Below, piece by piece: positions 41,543 through 49,852 of a stretch of DNA of 64,000 nucleotides. A program made the translations under genes and the position numbers. Origin of the DNA: Massilia horti (GTDB taxonomy: Bacteria > Pseudomonadota > Gammaproteobacteria > Burkholderiales > Burkholderiaceae_D). The stretch spans positions 34,696 through 98,695 of the forward strand of contig NZ_SPUM01000023.1 of NCBI RefSeq assembly GCF_004614195.1, written 5' to 3'. The notes below the pieces were generated by a model. That model was given only the letters and a program-made list of their open reading frames with translations, was not told where the DNA came from and searched no databases. Each line of letters begins with the position of its first letter. Within the stretch, counting starts at the first letter, position 1.

Positions 41543-44065
41543 TCACGCGGCCAGAGGGCCTTGCGCCTTGATGCGCGCCTGCTGCTGTTCGAGCAGCGCC
41601 GCGATCCGGTCCGCATGCAGCGGACGGTTGAAATAAAAGCCTTGCGCCTCGTCGCAACCCATGGTGCGCAGCTCCTGCACCTGGTCCGCGGTCTCCACCG
41701 CCTCCGCGATCACCCGCAGGTTCAGGCGATGTGCCATGTCGATCACCGATTCGACCAGTACGTGCGAACGCGAGCCGCTGGCATGCTGGGCCAGGCGGCG
41801 CACGAACGAACCGTCGATCTTGAGCACGTCGGCGGGCAGTTCGCACAGGTAGTTCAGGCTCGAATAGCCGGTGCCGAAATCGTCGATCGAAATCTTCACG
41901 CCGAGCGCGCGCAGGCTGGTCATGGTCGCCAGGTGAGCGGCCGGGTCCTCGATCAGGATGCTTTCGGTGACCTCCAGGTCGAGGCAGTGCGGGTCGATCC
42001 CGGTGTCGGCGATGGTCCCCAGCACGCTGGCCACCAGGCAAGGGTCCTTGAGCTGGCGCGCCGACAGGTTGACCGCGACCTTCAGCGCCGGCAGGCCGGC
42101 CGCGACCCAGGCACGCTGCTGGGCGCAGGCGGTGCGCAGCACCCAGCCGCCGATCGCGACGATCATGCCGGTCTCCTCGGCCAGCGGGATGAAGCGGCCA
42201 GGTTCGATCCGGCCCAGATCCGGATGCTGCCAGCGCAGCAGCGCTTCGACGCCGACGATGGCGCCGCTGGCCAGGTCGACCTGCGGCTGGTATTCGAGGA
42301 ACAGCTGGCTGCCGCCGAGCGCTTCGCGCAGCCCGTTCTTCAGGTCGAGCCGTTCGTTCGGCGCCGACTGCGGTTCGGATGCGTACACCTGGATCATGTT
42401 CTCGCCCCACGACTTGGCGCGGGTCATGGCGATGTCGGCATGGCTAAGCAGGGTGTCCTCGTCGGCGCCGCCGTTCGGGTACACCGCGATGCCGATCGAG
42501 AGGGTGACGAAGCAGGCGCGGTCCTGCACCGTGAACGGCAGGCGGAAGCAGTCGAGAATCTTTTCGGCCACCTGCACCGCGTCGGACTCGTGGCTCAGGT
42601 CCTCGAGCAGCACCACGAACTCGTCGCCGCTCCAGCGCGCGATGGTGTCGCAGTCGCGCAGCGCGGCGCGGGTGGTGGCGCCGACATGGACCAGCACCGC
42701 GTCGCCGCCCTCGTAGCCGAAGGCGTCGTTGACTTCCTTGAACTTGTTCACGTTCAGCAGCATCAGGCCGACCATGTTGCGGTTGCGGACCGCGCGCTCG
42801 ATCGCGTGGCGCAGGCGGTCGCGCAGCATGCGGCGGTTGAGCAGGCCGGTCAGGGTGTCGCAGCCGGCGGCGTCGATCAGGGCCGGCGGCAGCGAGGAGA
42901 TCGGCCTGGGGTCGGGCAGTCCCGGCATGTCCTGCTGGCCGTAGCACACCACCTGGTCGCGGCCGTTCGACTTGGCCAGGTACAGCGCCTCGTCGGCGCG
43001 CCCGACGGTCTGCGCGATCGACTCGTTGGTGCGAAATTCCGCGATGCCGATCGAGACCGTGACGGATAGGTCGGGCAGGCTGGAAAAGGCGAGCTTGGAT
43101 ATCTGCGTGCGCACCCGCTCGGCCAGCGCCCTGGCTTCGTCGATCGAGGTTTCCGGCAGCATCAGGAGGAATTCCTCGCCGCCGTAGCGTCCGAAGGAGT
43201 CGCTTTCGCGGATCTGGCGCTGCACCGTGGCCGCGAACTCGCGCAGGACGGTGTCGCCGGCCGAGTGGCCGTAGGTATCGTTGATGCGCTTGAAGTAGTC
43301 GATGTCGAGCAGGCACAGGCAGAACAGGCTGCCCAGGCGCGCGGTGCGCTCCTTTTCGTTTTCGATCAGCTTGATCAGGTGGCGGCGGTTATGGCTGCCG
43401 GTGAGCTCGTCGCGGATCGCCAGCTCGTTGATGATCTTGAGCGCCTGTTCGAGCTTGATGAAGCCCTGGGTCTTGGTCAGCTCGAACAGCAGCACGAACA
43501 CGACCACCACCACGTACAGGCCGATATCGCACAGCAGGTACAACAGCTGCATGTCCTTGACCGGATGCGGCGGCGCCGGCACGCCGGCCACGTGCAGGCC
43601 GTAGATCACGCCGACCGCGGCGCAGCTCATCGCCAGCCAGAACAGGGCGGTGCCCACGCCGCCCAGGAACATCGCGACCACCGGCGCGGTGATCAGCCAG
43701 CCGACAGTGGGCGCGTTGACGCCCCCCAGGTAGTACGTGAGCCAGGTGAAGTTGAAGAAAACCGCGCAGAGAAATACTTCGCGCGCGAGCACGATGCTGC
43801 CCGTCGCGCGCAGCAGGAATGGCGCGATGAACATGAAGGTGCAGCAGGCCAGGATTTCGTAGGCCGCGCTGTGAAAGCCGAGCTGGAAGTAGGCTAGCGC
43901 GTAGAGCGGGCCGGACAGGGCCGCCATGACCACCGCGTTGACGACGTTTTGCGCGCGGGTCAACTGGGCGGTGTCATGTTGGGCGTCCAGTGGAATGAAC
44001 CATTGGATGGCGCCGATGTAACGATCGACCCATCCGGACCCAAGGACTCCCAGCGGCTTAGCCAT
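41543..44065 (-). CDS. Membrane GGDEF-GGDEF-EAL protein (c-di-GMP metabolism)
   Basis: 840 residues, GGAG ribosome site. Residues about 35-200 form a five- or six-helix membrane sensor. The first GGDEF (about 210-370) has LLDIDYFKRINDTYGH, RESD (I-site, 286-289) and GGEEF (295-299), so it should make c-di-GMP and be product-inhibited. The second (about 400-560) has SGDEF (479-483) and RDCD (470-473), but its metal site reads LLNVNKFKEVND with Asn for both Asp, so it is probably inactive or regulatory. The EAL domain (about 575-830) has EALLRW (607-612), DDFGTGYSSL and EAVET, all needed for phosphodiesterase activity. First gene of the four-gene lipid operon, 24 nt before the oxoamine synthase. 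Confidence 0.88.
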   Translation of the reverse strand: MAKPLGVLGSGWVDRYIGAIQWFIPLDAQHDTAQLTRAQNVVNAVVMAALSGPLYALAYFQLGFHSAAYEILACCTFMFIAPFLLRATGSIVLAREVFLCAVFFNFTWLTYYLGGVNAPTVGWLITAPVVAMFLGGVGTALFWLAMSCAAVGVIYGLHVAGVPAPPHPVKDMQLLYLLCDIGLYVVVVVFVLLFELTKTQGFIKLEQALKIINELAIRDELTGSHNRRHLIKLIENEKERTARLGSLFCLCLLDIDYFKRINDTYGHSAGDTVLREFAATVQRQIRESDSFGRYGGEEFLLMLPETSIDEARALAERVRTQISKLAFSSLPDLSVTVSIGIAEFRTNESIAQTVGRADEALYLAKSNGRDQVVCYGQQDMPGLPDPRPISSLPPALIDAAGCDTLTGLLNRRMLRDRLRHAIERAVRNRNMVGLMLLNVNKFKEVNDAFGYEGGDAVLVHVGATTRAALRDCDTIARWSGDEFVVLLEDLSHESDAVQVAEKILDCFRLPFTVQDRACFVTLSIGIAVYPNGGADEDTLLSHADIAMTRAKSWGENMIQVYASEPQSAPNERLDLKNGLREALGGSQLFLEYQPQVDLASGAIVGVEALLRWQHPDLGRIEPGRFIPLAEETGMIVAIGGWVLRTACAQQRAWVAAGLPALKVAVNLSARQLKDPCLVASVLGTIADTGIDPHCLDLEVTESILIEDPAAHLATMTSLRALGVKISIDDFGTGYSSLNYLCELPADVLKIDGSFVRRLAQHASGSRSHVLVESVIDMAHRLNLRVIAEAVETADQVQELRTMGCDEAQGFYFNRPLHADRIAALLEQQQARIKAQGPLAA

Positions 44066-44078
44066 AATGTTGCTCCAG

Positions 44079-44095
44079 GCGGGGAAAAAACCCGC
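44079..44095 (-). promoter_or_regulatory. Leader hairpin next to the ribosome site
   Basis: On the minus strand GCGGG-TTTTTT-CCCCGC folds into a hairpin two nucleotides upstream of the GGAG site of the GGDEF-GGDEF-EAL gene. Such placement can modulate translation start. No riboswitch class is recognised. Confidence 0.35.
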
Positions 44096-44148
44096 TGCGA
44101 GATGAAGGATTGATTTTTGTGTTCAGAAAGACGATTTTCTGGATGGTA

Positions 44149-44162
44149 ACATTCCGGAATGT
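44149..44162. promoter_or_regulatory. Palindromic operator candidate of the lipid/c-di-GMP operon
   Basis: ACATTCCGGAATGT is a perfect 14-bp palindrome 84-97 bp upstream of the first gene of the operon, inside an AT-rich stretch that must contain the promoter. Its size and symmetry fit a dimeric regulator. No regulator gene is adjacent. Confidence 0.45.
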
Positions 44163-44364
44163 CGGTCGCCATAGAATTTAGCATGCATACAACAGTTCTG
44201 GGAAGTCATAGTGGGAAGGTAACTTTTGGCGATGCAGGCTGTAACAAAAGAGGGGGTGGCGGCGCCTTGCCAGACACAGGTTTCGATCGTTGCGAATGCA
44301 GGTTGAGGAGGCCGTAATCGCGATCCAGAAGAGGTGGCGGCCGGCGCCGGCGGGATGCGGGCGT
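44163..44364. other. Intergenic DNA between operon promoter and repeats
   Basis: No gene or clear structure seen. It is moderately AT-rich at the left and becomes GC-rich where the dispersed repeats begin. Confidence 0.3.
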
Positions 44365-44527
44365 ACCGCGTGCGCACAGGTGCGCACCCTACGGTGGCAT
44401 GCCGAAGTCCGTAGGGTGCGCACCTGTGCGCACGCGCTCAACGCTGGCGGGACGCCAACGTCGGCAGCCGTAGGGTGCGCACCTGTGCGCACGCGGTCAA
44501 CGCTGGCGGGACGCCAACGTCGGCAGG
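44365..44527. repeat. Dispersed repeat cluster with a 59-bp tandem duplication
   Basis: An inverted core (ACCGCGTGCGCACAGGTGCG through CCCTACGG, 44365-44393) is followed by two 59-bp direct copies (44410-44468, 44469-44527), each CGTAGGGTGCGCACCTGTGC, GCACGCG, then a tail with ACGCTGGCGGGACGCCAACG that forms its own hairpin (TGGCG/CGCCA). The second copy ends one base before the stop codon of the next gene. Confidence 0.8.
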
Positions 44528-44528
44528 G

Positions 44529-44900
44529 TCAGCGCACCTGGCCGCCCACCAGCGCCGCCATCTGCGCCAGCAGGGCAACGCGCGCGGCATCAATCCGGCC
44601 GCTGTCGGTCTTGGAGGAGAGGGCCGCCTTGTCCTTGCGGCCCAGGAAGGGATCGGCGCCGCTGGATAGTTGGCGCTGCGCCTCCTTAATCGCGTTCTTC
44701 CATTGATTGAAGCCGGGCGTGATGCCGACGATGACGACGCGCGCGCCAGTGTTGACCGATTCGAACGGGATGTAGCAGGCGCGCAGGCGTCCTTCGCCGG
44801 TGAGCGTGAACGCGTCCGGAATCTGCGCCGGGGTGGCGATCCGCGCCAGGTCCGCCGCGCCGATCGCGGCGGCGTAGCGGGGAAAGAGCACGTCATTCAT
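44529..44900 (-). CDS. Short, probably C-terminally truncated protein (uracil-DNA-glycosylase-like fold suspected)
   Basis: 123 residues from ATG 44900, 14 nt after the HlyD stop. It contains RLRACYIPFESVNTGARVVI and VGITPGFNQWKNAIKEAQ, which resemble the N-terminal part of a family of roughly 230-residue bacterial proteins (I recall an IPF-x2-VN and VGITPG pattern related to uracil-DNA glycosylases). The frame stops exactly at the edge of the repeat cluster, so the C-terminal half may have been lost when the repeats arrived or expanded. Alternatively it is a complete small protein of unknown role. Confidence 0.5.
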   Translation of the reverse strand: MNDVLFPRYAAAIGAADLARIATPAQIPDAFTLTGEGRLRACYIPFESVNTGARVVIVGITPGFNQWKNAIKEAQRQLSSGADPFLGRKDKAALSSKTDSGRIDAARVALLAQMAALVGGQVR

Positions 44901-44914
44901 CGCTGCCGGCTGTC

Positions 44915-46069
44915 TTAGTTGGCCAAATTCTTCCTGACGATCGCCTCGGTTGCAGAGCGCGCCTGTTGCAGCGGCTGGGCCAGCACGGCGGTCGCCAAAG
45001 CCGGGGCGGGCGCGGCGGGCAGGCCGGGCGCGCTGCCTTCCTTGTGCGTGATGTCCACGGCCACCGTGGCCGACAGCCCGACGCGCAGCGGGTGTGCCGC
45101 CAGTTCCTTCGGGTCGAGCGCAATGCGCACCGGCACCCGCTGCACCACCTTGATCCAGTTGCCGGTCGCGTTCTGCGCGGGCAGCAGCGAGAACGCGCTG
45201 CCGGTGCCGGCCGACAGGCCGACCACCTTGCCGTGGTAGCGCACCTTGCTGCCGTAGATGTCGGCCTCGATGGTGGCCGGCTGGCCGACGCGGATGTCGC
45301 GCAGTTCCGATTCCTTGAAATTGGCGTCGACCCACAGCTGGTCGAGCGGGACGATGGACAGCAGCGCAGTGCCCGGCGCGATGCGGCTGCCGACCTGCAC
45401 GCTGCGTTTGGCGACGTAGCCGGAGACCGGCGCCAGCACCGCGGTGCGGCGCGCGGCCAGCCAGGCGGCGAGGTAATCGGCTTTGGCCGCCTGTACGTTG
45501 GGGTGCTCGCCCGGGTCCACGCCGGATACCTCGGCCCGTGCGGTCGCGAGCTGCCCGAGCGCGACGTCGAGCGCGGCGCGCGCTTCGTCGACTGCGCTTT
45601 TCGCATGCGCCAGGTCCTCGCCCGAGACGATCTGGCTTGCCGCCAGCGGCGTGCGGCGCGCCAGGTCTTCCTGTGCGGCCTTGAGTGCCACCTTGCGCTG
45701 GGCGACAGCGGCGTCGAGCTGGCCGACGCTGGTGTAGCGGCCGCGTTCCTGGCGCACCACCGTGCCCAGGCGCGCTTCGGCCTGGGCCAGCGCCACTTCG
45801 GCGTCGGACGGATCGAGGCGGACGACTTCGGCGCCGGCTTGCACCATCTGCGTTTCGTCGGCGCCGATCGCGATCACGCTGCCGTTCACCTGCGACGTCA
45901 CGGTCACCAGGTTGCCGCCGACGTAGGCATTGTCGGTCTCGACGTGCTTGGACAGCACCAGCAGGTGGTAGGCGCCAAAGGCCAGGCCGGCCGCGACGAA
46001 CGATCCGGTAATCCCGAGCATCAGGGCGCGGCGCTTGGTCTGGTTGGGTGCAGTGATTTCGGTAGTCAT
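44915..46069 (-). CDS. HlyD-family membrane fusion protein of an Emr-type efflux pump
   Basis: 384 residues. One N-terminal membrane helix (about 15-37), then lipoyl-like half motifs (VETDNAYVGGNLVTVTSQVN and the return segment VLAPVSGYVAKRSVQVGSRI), an alpha-hairpin rich in Ala/Gln, and a beta-barrel domain. This is the EmrA/HlyD architecture that links an inner-membrane MFS pump to an outer-membrane channel. It follows the channel gene by 15 nt in the marR-led operon. Confidence 0.9.
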   Translation of the reverse strand: MTTEITAPNQTKRRALMLGITGSFVAAGLAFGAYHLLVLSKHVETDNAYVGGNLVTVTSQVNGSVIAIGADETQMVQAGAEVVRLDPSDAEVALAQAEARLGTVVRQERGRYTSVGQLDAAVAQRKVALKAAQEDLARRTPLAASQIVSGEDLAHAKSAVDEARAALDVALGQLATARAEVSGVDPGEHPNVQAAKADYLAAWLAARRTAVLAPVSGYVAKRSVQVGSRIAPGTALLSIVPLDQLWVDANFKESELRDIRVGQPATIEADIYGSKVRYHGKVVGLSAGTGSAFSLLPAQNATGNWIKVVQRVPVRIALDPKELAAHPLRVGLSATVAVDITHKEGSAPGLPAAPAPALATAVLAQPLQQARSATEAIVRKNLAN

Positions 46070-46084
46070 GTGGGCGAACTGGAT

Positions 46085-47533
46085 TTAATGTTGTGCGGAT
46101 ACGGCCTGCGTTGGCGCGGCGCGGTAGCCGCCGCCGAGCGCCTTGACCAGCGCGACCTGGGTCTGCAGCTTGGCATCGATGATTTGAAGGCTGACATCGT
46201 GCTGGTGCAGCACGCCGATGCGCGCCTGGATCAGGGCTGCGCGATCGAGCAGGCCCTGGCTGAAGCGGGCCTTGGCATGGTCCTCGAGCTGCGCCGCGGC
46301 CAGCACCGCGCCAAGGTGGGTTTTCTGCTGCTGGTCGATGCCCTGCAGGGTGGCGCCTTCCTCGGCCACCTCGCGCACGGCGCCCACGACCGACTGGTTG
46401 TAGTCGGCGATGATCTCGTCGCGCCGGGCGCGGTCGGCTGCGAGGCCCGCTTCGAGCCGGCCGCTGTCGAACAGCGGCAGGTCGAGCGCGGCGCCAGCCA
46501 GGAGCGTGCGGCTGCCGTAGCGCAGCAGCTTCTCAAGCGAGACCGAGTCCAGGCCGATCGCGGCGGACAGGTTCAGGCTCGGGTAGAACGCTGCTTCGCT
46601 GGCCTTGACCCGGCCGAGTGCGGACTCGACGCGCCAGCGCGCGGCCTGCAGGTCGGGCCGGCGCGCCAGCAGTTCGATTCCCAGTTGCTGCGGCAGGCTG
46701 CCGGGCGCCGACAGCGGCACACGGCGTTGCAGGTTTTCCAGCGCTTCGCTGTCGGCTCCGATCAGCGCGCGCAGGGTTTCGCGTTCGCGCGCGGCCTGGG
46801 TCTGGTAGCGGCTGGCTTGCTCGAGCAGCGTCGCCAGTTCCAGCTCGGCGCTGCGGCGTTCGTCGATGGTGGCCAGCCCGTGCTTGATGCGCGCAGTGCG
46901 GTCCTCGACCAGCTGGCGCTGTTCAAGGGCCAGCTGGTCCGCGTTGTCCTGGCGTGCCCACAGCATCTGCAGGCGGAAGTAGCTCTGCGCGACGGCGGCG
47001 GTGAGAAGCTGTTCGGCCTGGCTTGCCTCGGCCTGGCGCGCGTTTTCTTCGCCCAGCGCGGACGCCACCTGTGCCCGGTGCCGGCCCCACCAATCGAATT
47101 CGTAGGCGGCGCCGACCTGCACCGAGGTGTCGTTGAACCAGGCCCCGCCGATCGGCGGCGGGAACAGGCCGTTGGAGGAATAGCGTTCGCGGTTCAGGCC
47201 CGCCGTCAGGCCGGTCTGTACGCCCGCGGCGGCTCGCTCGCCGGCAACCGCGGCACGTGCCGCGGCAAGGCGTGCGCGGGCCACCGCCAAAGTAGGGGCG
47301 TCGTTCAGGGCGCGCGCGACCAGATTGTCGAGCTGGGGATCGCGGTATTCGCGCCACCATTCGCGCACGGGCCACGCGTCGCGCGCGAGCTTGATGGAGG
47401 CTGCGTGCTGGACGCGGGCGAAGTCGGGCGTGGCGGGGATGGCGGTGTCAGCCGGTACGTGGGCGCAGCCGGCCAATGCCAGCAAGGCGCCGGCCGTCAG
47501 CGCGGCCGCAAGAGCAGGGGAAAAGAGTCGCAA
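46085..47533 (-). CDS. Outer-membrane efflux lipoprotein (NodT family)
   Basis: 482 residues with a lipoprotein signal (LLALAGC-AHVP). TolC-like fold with two repeats of coiled-coil helices: VREWWREYRDPQLDNLVARA opens the first and ELLARRPDLQAARWRVESA the second. It provides the outer-membrane exit duct for the pump encoded on both sides. Confidence 0.9.
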   Translation of the reverse strand: MRLFSPALAAALTAGALLALAGCAHVPADTAIPATPDFARVQHAASIKLARDAWPVREWWREYRDPQLDNLVARALNDAPTLAVARARLAAARAAVAGERAAAGVQTGLTAGLNRERYSSNGLFPPPIGGAWFNDTSVQVGAAYEFDWWGRHRAQVASALGEENARQAEASQAEQLLTAAVAQSYFRLQMLWARQDNADQLALEQRQLVEDRTARIKHGLATIDERRSAELELATLLEQASRYQTQAARERETLRALIGADSEALENLQRRVPLSAPGSLPQQLGIELLARRPDLQAARWRVESALGRVKASEAAFYPSLNLSAAIGLDSVSLEKLLRYGSRTLLAGAALDLPLFDSGRLEAGLAADRARRDEIIADYNQSVVGAVREVAEEGATLQGIDQQQKTHLGAVLAAAQLEDHAKARFSQGLLDRAALIQARIGVLHQHDVSLQIIDAKLQTQVALVKALGGGYRAAPTQAVSAQH

Positions 47534-47553
47534 CGTGGTTCAGGCTTTCATGG

Positions 47554-49104
47554 TTAATCGGCGTGCGCGGCTTCCGGTGTGGCGCTCGGCGCGCCGCGCT
47601 TGGGCGGGCGGATCAGCGCCAGCATCGGGATCACGGCGGCGGTCAGGATCATCATCAGCCAGAAGTCGTCGACGTAGGCGATCATCGACGCCTGGCGCGT
47701 GATCTCGGCGTTGAGCATGGCGGCGCCGGCGCTGCTGGCCAGGTCATACCCGCCTGAGGCCGCGGCGAGCGCAGGGTTGGCAAGGTCGACGTGCTCGCCG
47801 AGCGCGGCGTGCGCGGTCTGGGTGTTGCGGGTCAGGAGCGTCTGCACCAGCGCGATGCCGATCGAGCTGCCGATGTTGCGCACCAGGCTGTACAGCGCCG
47901 TGCCTTCGGCGCGCATCTGGGGCGAGAGCGTGGCAAAGGTGGCGGCCGACAGCGGCACGAACACCAGGCCCAGGCCGATCCCCTGGACCACGCCCGGCCA
48001 GACGATGTTATCGGGCGCGAGCACCAGCGTGTACCGGGTCATCTGCCACAGCGAGAAGGCGGTGATCGCAAAGCCCGCACCGAGCAGGATGCGAAAGTCG
48101 ACGCGCCCGGTCAGCCGGCCGACGACGAGCATCGCCAGCATCGTGCCTAGTCCGGACGGTGCGGTCACCAGGCCCGCCAGCAGCGCCGGGTAGCCCATCA
48201 GGCCTTGCAGCATGGTGGGCATCAGCGCGCGGGTGGCGAACAGCACCATGCCGACGATGAAGATCAGGAGCAGTCCGGTGACGTAGTTCGAATTCTTCAA
48301 GAGGCGAAAGTCGACGAACGACGTGCCCGGCGCGCGGGTGATGGTGTGCGCGATGAAGTAGGCCAGGGACAGCGCCAGCAGGATCGCCTCGACCCAGGTT
48401 TCGGTGGAGCCGAACCAGTCGTTCTGTTCGCCGCGGTCGAGCAGCATCTGCAGCGCGCCGATGGCGATCGACAGGGTGACGAAGCCGAAGGTGTCGAACC
48501 TGACCCGGCGTGCCGCCGCGGTGGGGCGGATGTAGCGCAGGATGCCGTAGAACGCGAGCGCGCCGACCGGCACGTTGATGAAGAACACCCAGCGCCAGTT
48601 GTAGCTGTCGGTCAGCCAGCCGCCCAGCGAAGGGCCGAGGATGGGGCCGATCATCACGCCCATGCCCCACACCGCCATGGCCGAGCCGTGCTTCTCGCGC
48701 GGGTTAATGTCGAGCAGGACCGCCTGCGACAGCGGCACCAGCGCCGCGCCGAACACGCCCTGCAGCATGCGTGCGATGACGATTTCGGCCAGCGTGGCCG
48801 AGATCCCGCACAGCACCGAGGCGACGGTGAAGCCGGCCACCGAGGCGAGGAACACGTTCTTCAGGCCAAAGCGGTCCACCAGCCAGCCGTTCAGGGGCGT
48901 GGCGATTGCCGCGGCGACGATGAAGGAGGTCAGCACCCAGGTGATCTGGTCGCCTGACGCCGACAGGCTGCCCTGCATGTGCGGCAGCGCGACGTTGGCG
49001 ATGGTGCCGTCCAGCGCCTGGATGACGGTGGCCAGCATGATCGACAGGGTGATCATGCGGCGGTTGAGTGGCGCCGAGTCGGGCGCCGAGACTGCAGCGG
49101 TCAC
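47554..49104 (-). CDS. DHA2-family multidrug efflux MFS permease (EmrB type)
   Basis: 516 residues from GTG 49104, which overlaps the marR stop (GTGA) and has GAGGAA upstream. Fourteen membrane helices expected. LATVIQALDGTIANVALPHM is the DHA2 motif D1, with GWLVDRFGLKNVF (motif A) and GPILGPSLGGWLTD (motif C of antiporters) following. It exports hydrophobic drugs or metabolites by proton antiport. Confidence 0.92.
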   Translation of the reverse strand: MTAAVSAPDSAPLNRRMITLSIMLATVIQALDGTIANVALPHMQGSLSASGDQITWVLTSFIVAAAIATPLNGWLVDRFGLKNVFLASVAGFTVASVLCGISATLAEIVIARMLQGVFGAALVPLSQAVLLDINPREKHGSAMAVWGMGVMIGPILGPSLGGWLTDSYNWRWVFFINVPVGALAFYGILRYIRPTAAARRVRFDTFGFVTLSIAIGALQMLLDRGEQNDWFGSTETWVEAILLALSLAYFIAHTITRAPGTSFVDFRLLKNSNYVTGLLLIFIVGMVLFATRALMPTMLQGLMGYPALLAGLVTAPSGLGTMLAMLVVGRLTGRVDFRILLGAGFAITAFSLWQMTRYTLVLAPDNIVWPGVVQGIGLGLVFVPLSAATFATLSPQMRAEGTALYSLVRNIGSSIGIALVQTLLTRNTQTAHAALGEHVDLANPALAAASGGYDLASSAGAAMLNAEITRQASMIAYVDDFWLMMILTAAVIPMLALIRPPKRGAPSATPEAAHAD

Positions 49105-49550
49105 AGCGGTTCCTCGATGCGTTCGCGCAGCGCCTCGAGCAGCCTGGTGGCGGCCGCCAGCTCGTCCGGATCGACGCCGGCCAGCACCGAGGCGCGAAAC
49201 GCGTCGGCCTGGGTGCGCACCTTGGCGTACAGGGCGCGTCCGGCATCGGTCAGGAGCACCAGCTTGACGCGCCGGTCGCCCGGGTCGGGGGCGCGGGTGA
49301 CCAGGCCAGCTTGCTCCAGGCGGTCGACCATCGCCACCACCGACGGGCCTTCGACAGCGAGCAGGTCGGCCAGCGCGCGCTGCGACAGGTCGACTTTGGA
49401 CTTGGCGATCATGGCGATGGTCAGCCAGCCGGACTGGCCCACGCCAAGGTCCTTGAGCCGCGCGTCGAGCGCGAGGCGCCAACTGCGCGCGGTCGCATGC
49501 AGGGCGGCGGCGAAGCGTTCTTCCGGGGTCGAATCAGGTAGCTGGGACAT
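49101..49550 (-). CDS. MarR-family transcriptional regulator
   Basis: 149 residues, winged helix-turn-helix. LSQRALADLLAVEGPSVVAM is the HTH and DRLEQAGLVTRAPDPGDRRVKLVLLT the wing (Asp-Arg-Arg motif). First gene of the efflux operon and the probable ligand-responsive repressor of it. Confidence 0.92.
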   Translation of the reverse strand: MSQLPDSTPEERFAAALHATARSWRLALDARLKDLGVGQSGWLTIAMIAKSKVDLSQRALADLLAVEGPSVVAMVDRLEQAGLVTRAPDPGDRRVKLVLLTDAGRALYAKVRTQADAFRASVLAGVDPDELAAATRLLEALRERIEEPL

Positions 49551-49852
49551 GATTAGTCAGCGAATCGATAGATGGCTATGTAGTTTAACTGGTGCAACGG
49601 AAAAGGTAAAGGCGGGCTCAGCGGATTCACTACTTCACGTAGGGTGCGCACCCTAAGCGCGTTTCGGAGCCAACGTAGGGTGCGCACCTGTGCGCACGCG
49701 GACGTTTGAATTGTGTTAGCGCTTACTCCCTCTGAGCCCGTCATCGGTTGCGGACTCGGTTCGATCGATAACACAGCGCAAATGGCCGCGTGTGCACGGG
49801 TGCGCACCCTACGGGCGTCATCATGGCGCCCGCCGTTCGGCTTGCGGTCGGC
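49551..49852. repeat. Intergenic region with two dispersed repeat copies
   Basis: Holds CGTAGGGTGCGCACCCTAAG (49638-49657), a second copy CGTAGGGTGCGCACCTGTGC (49675-49694) running into GCACGCGG, and an inverted copy GGCCGCGTGTGCACGGGTGC to CCCTACGGG (49785-49813). The marR promoter must lie in the AT-richer 49551-49620. No gene was seen. Confidence 0.65.

Noticed and set aside
37924..43069. Several very long plus-strand frames opposite the lipid/c-di-GMP operon
   Set aside because: Low-complexity Arg/His/Ala-rich translations with no motifs, each antisense to a gene with clear catalytic motifs.
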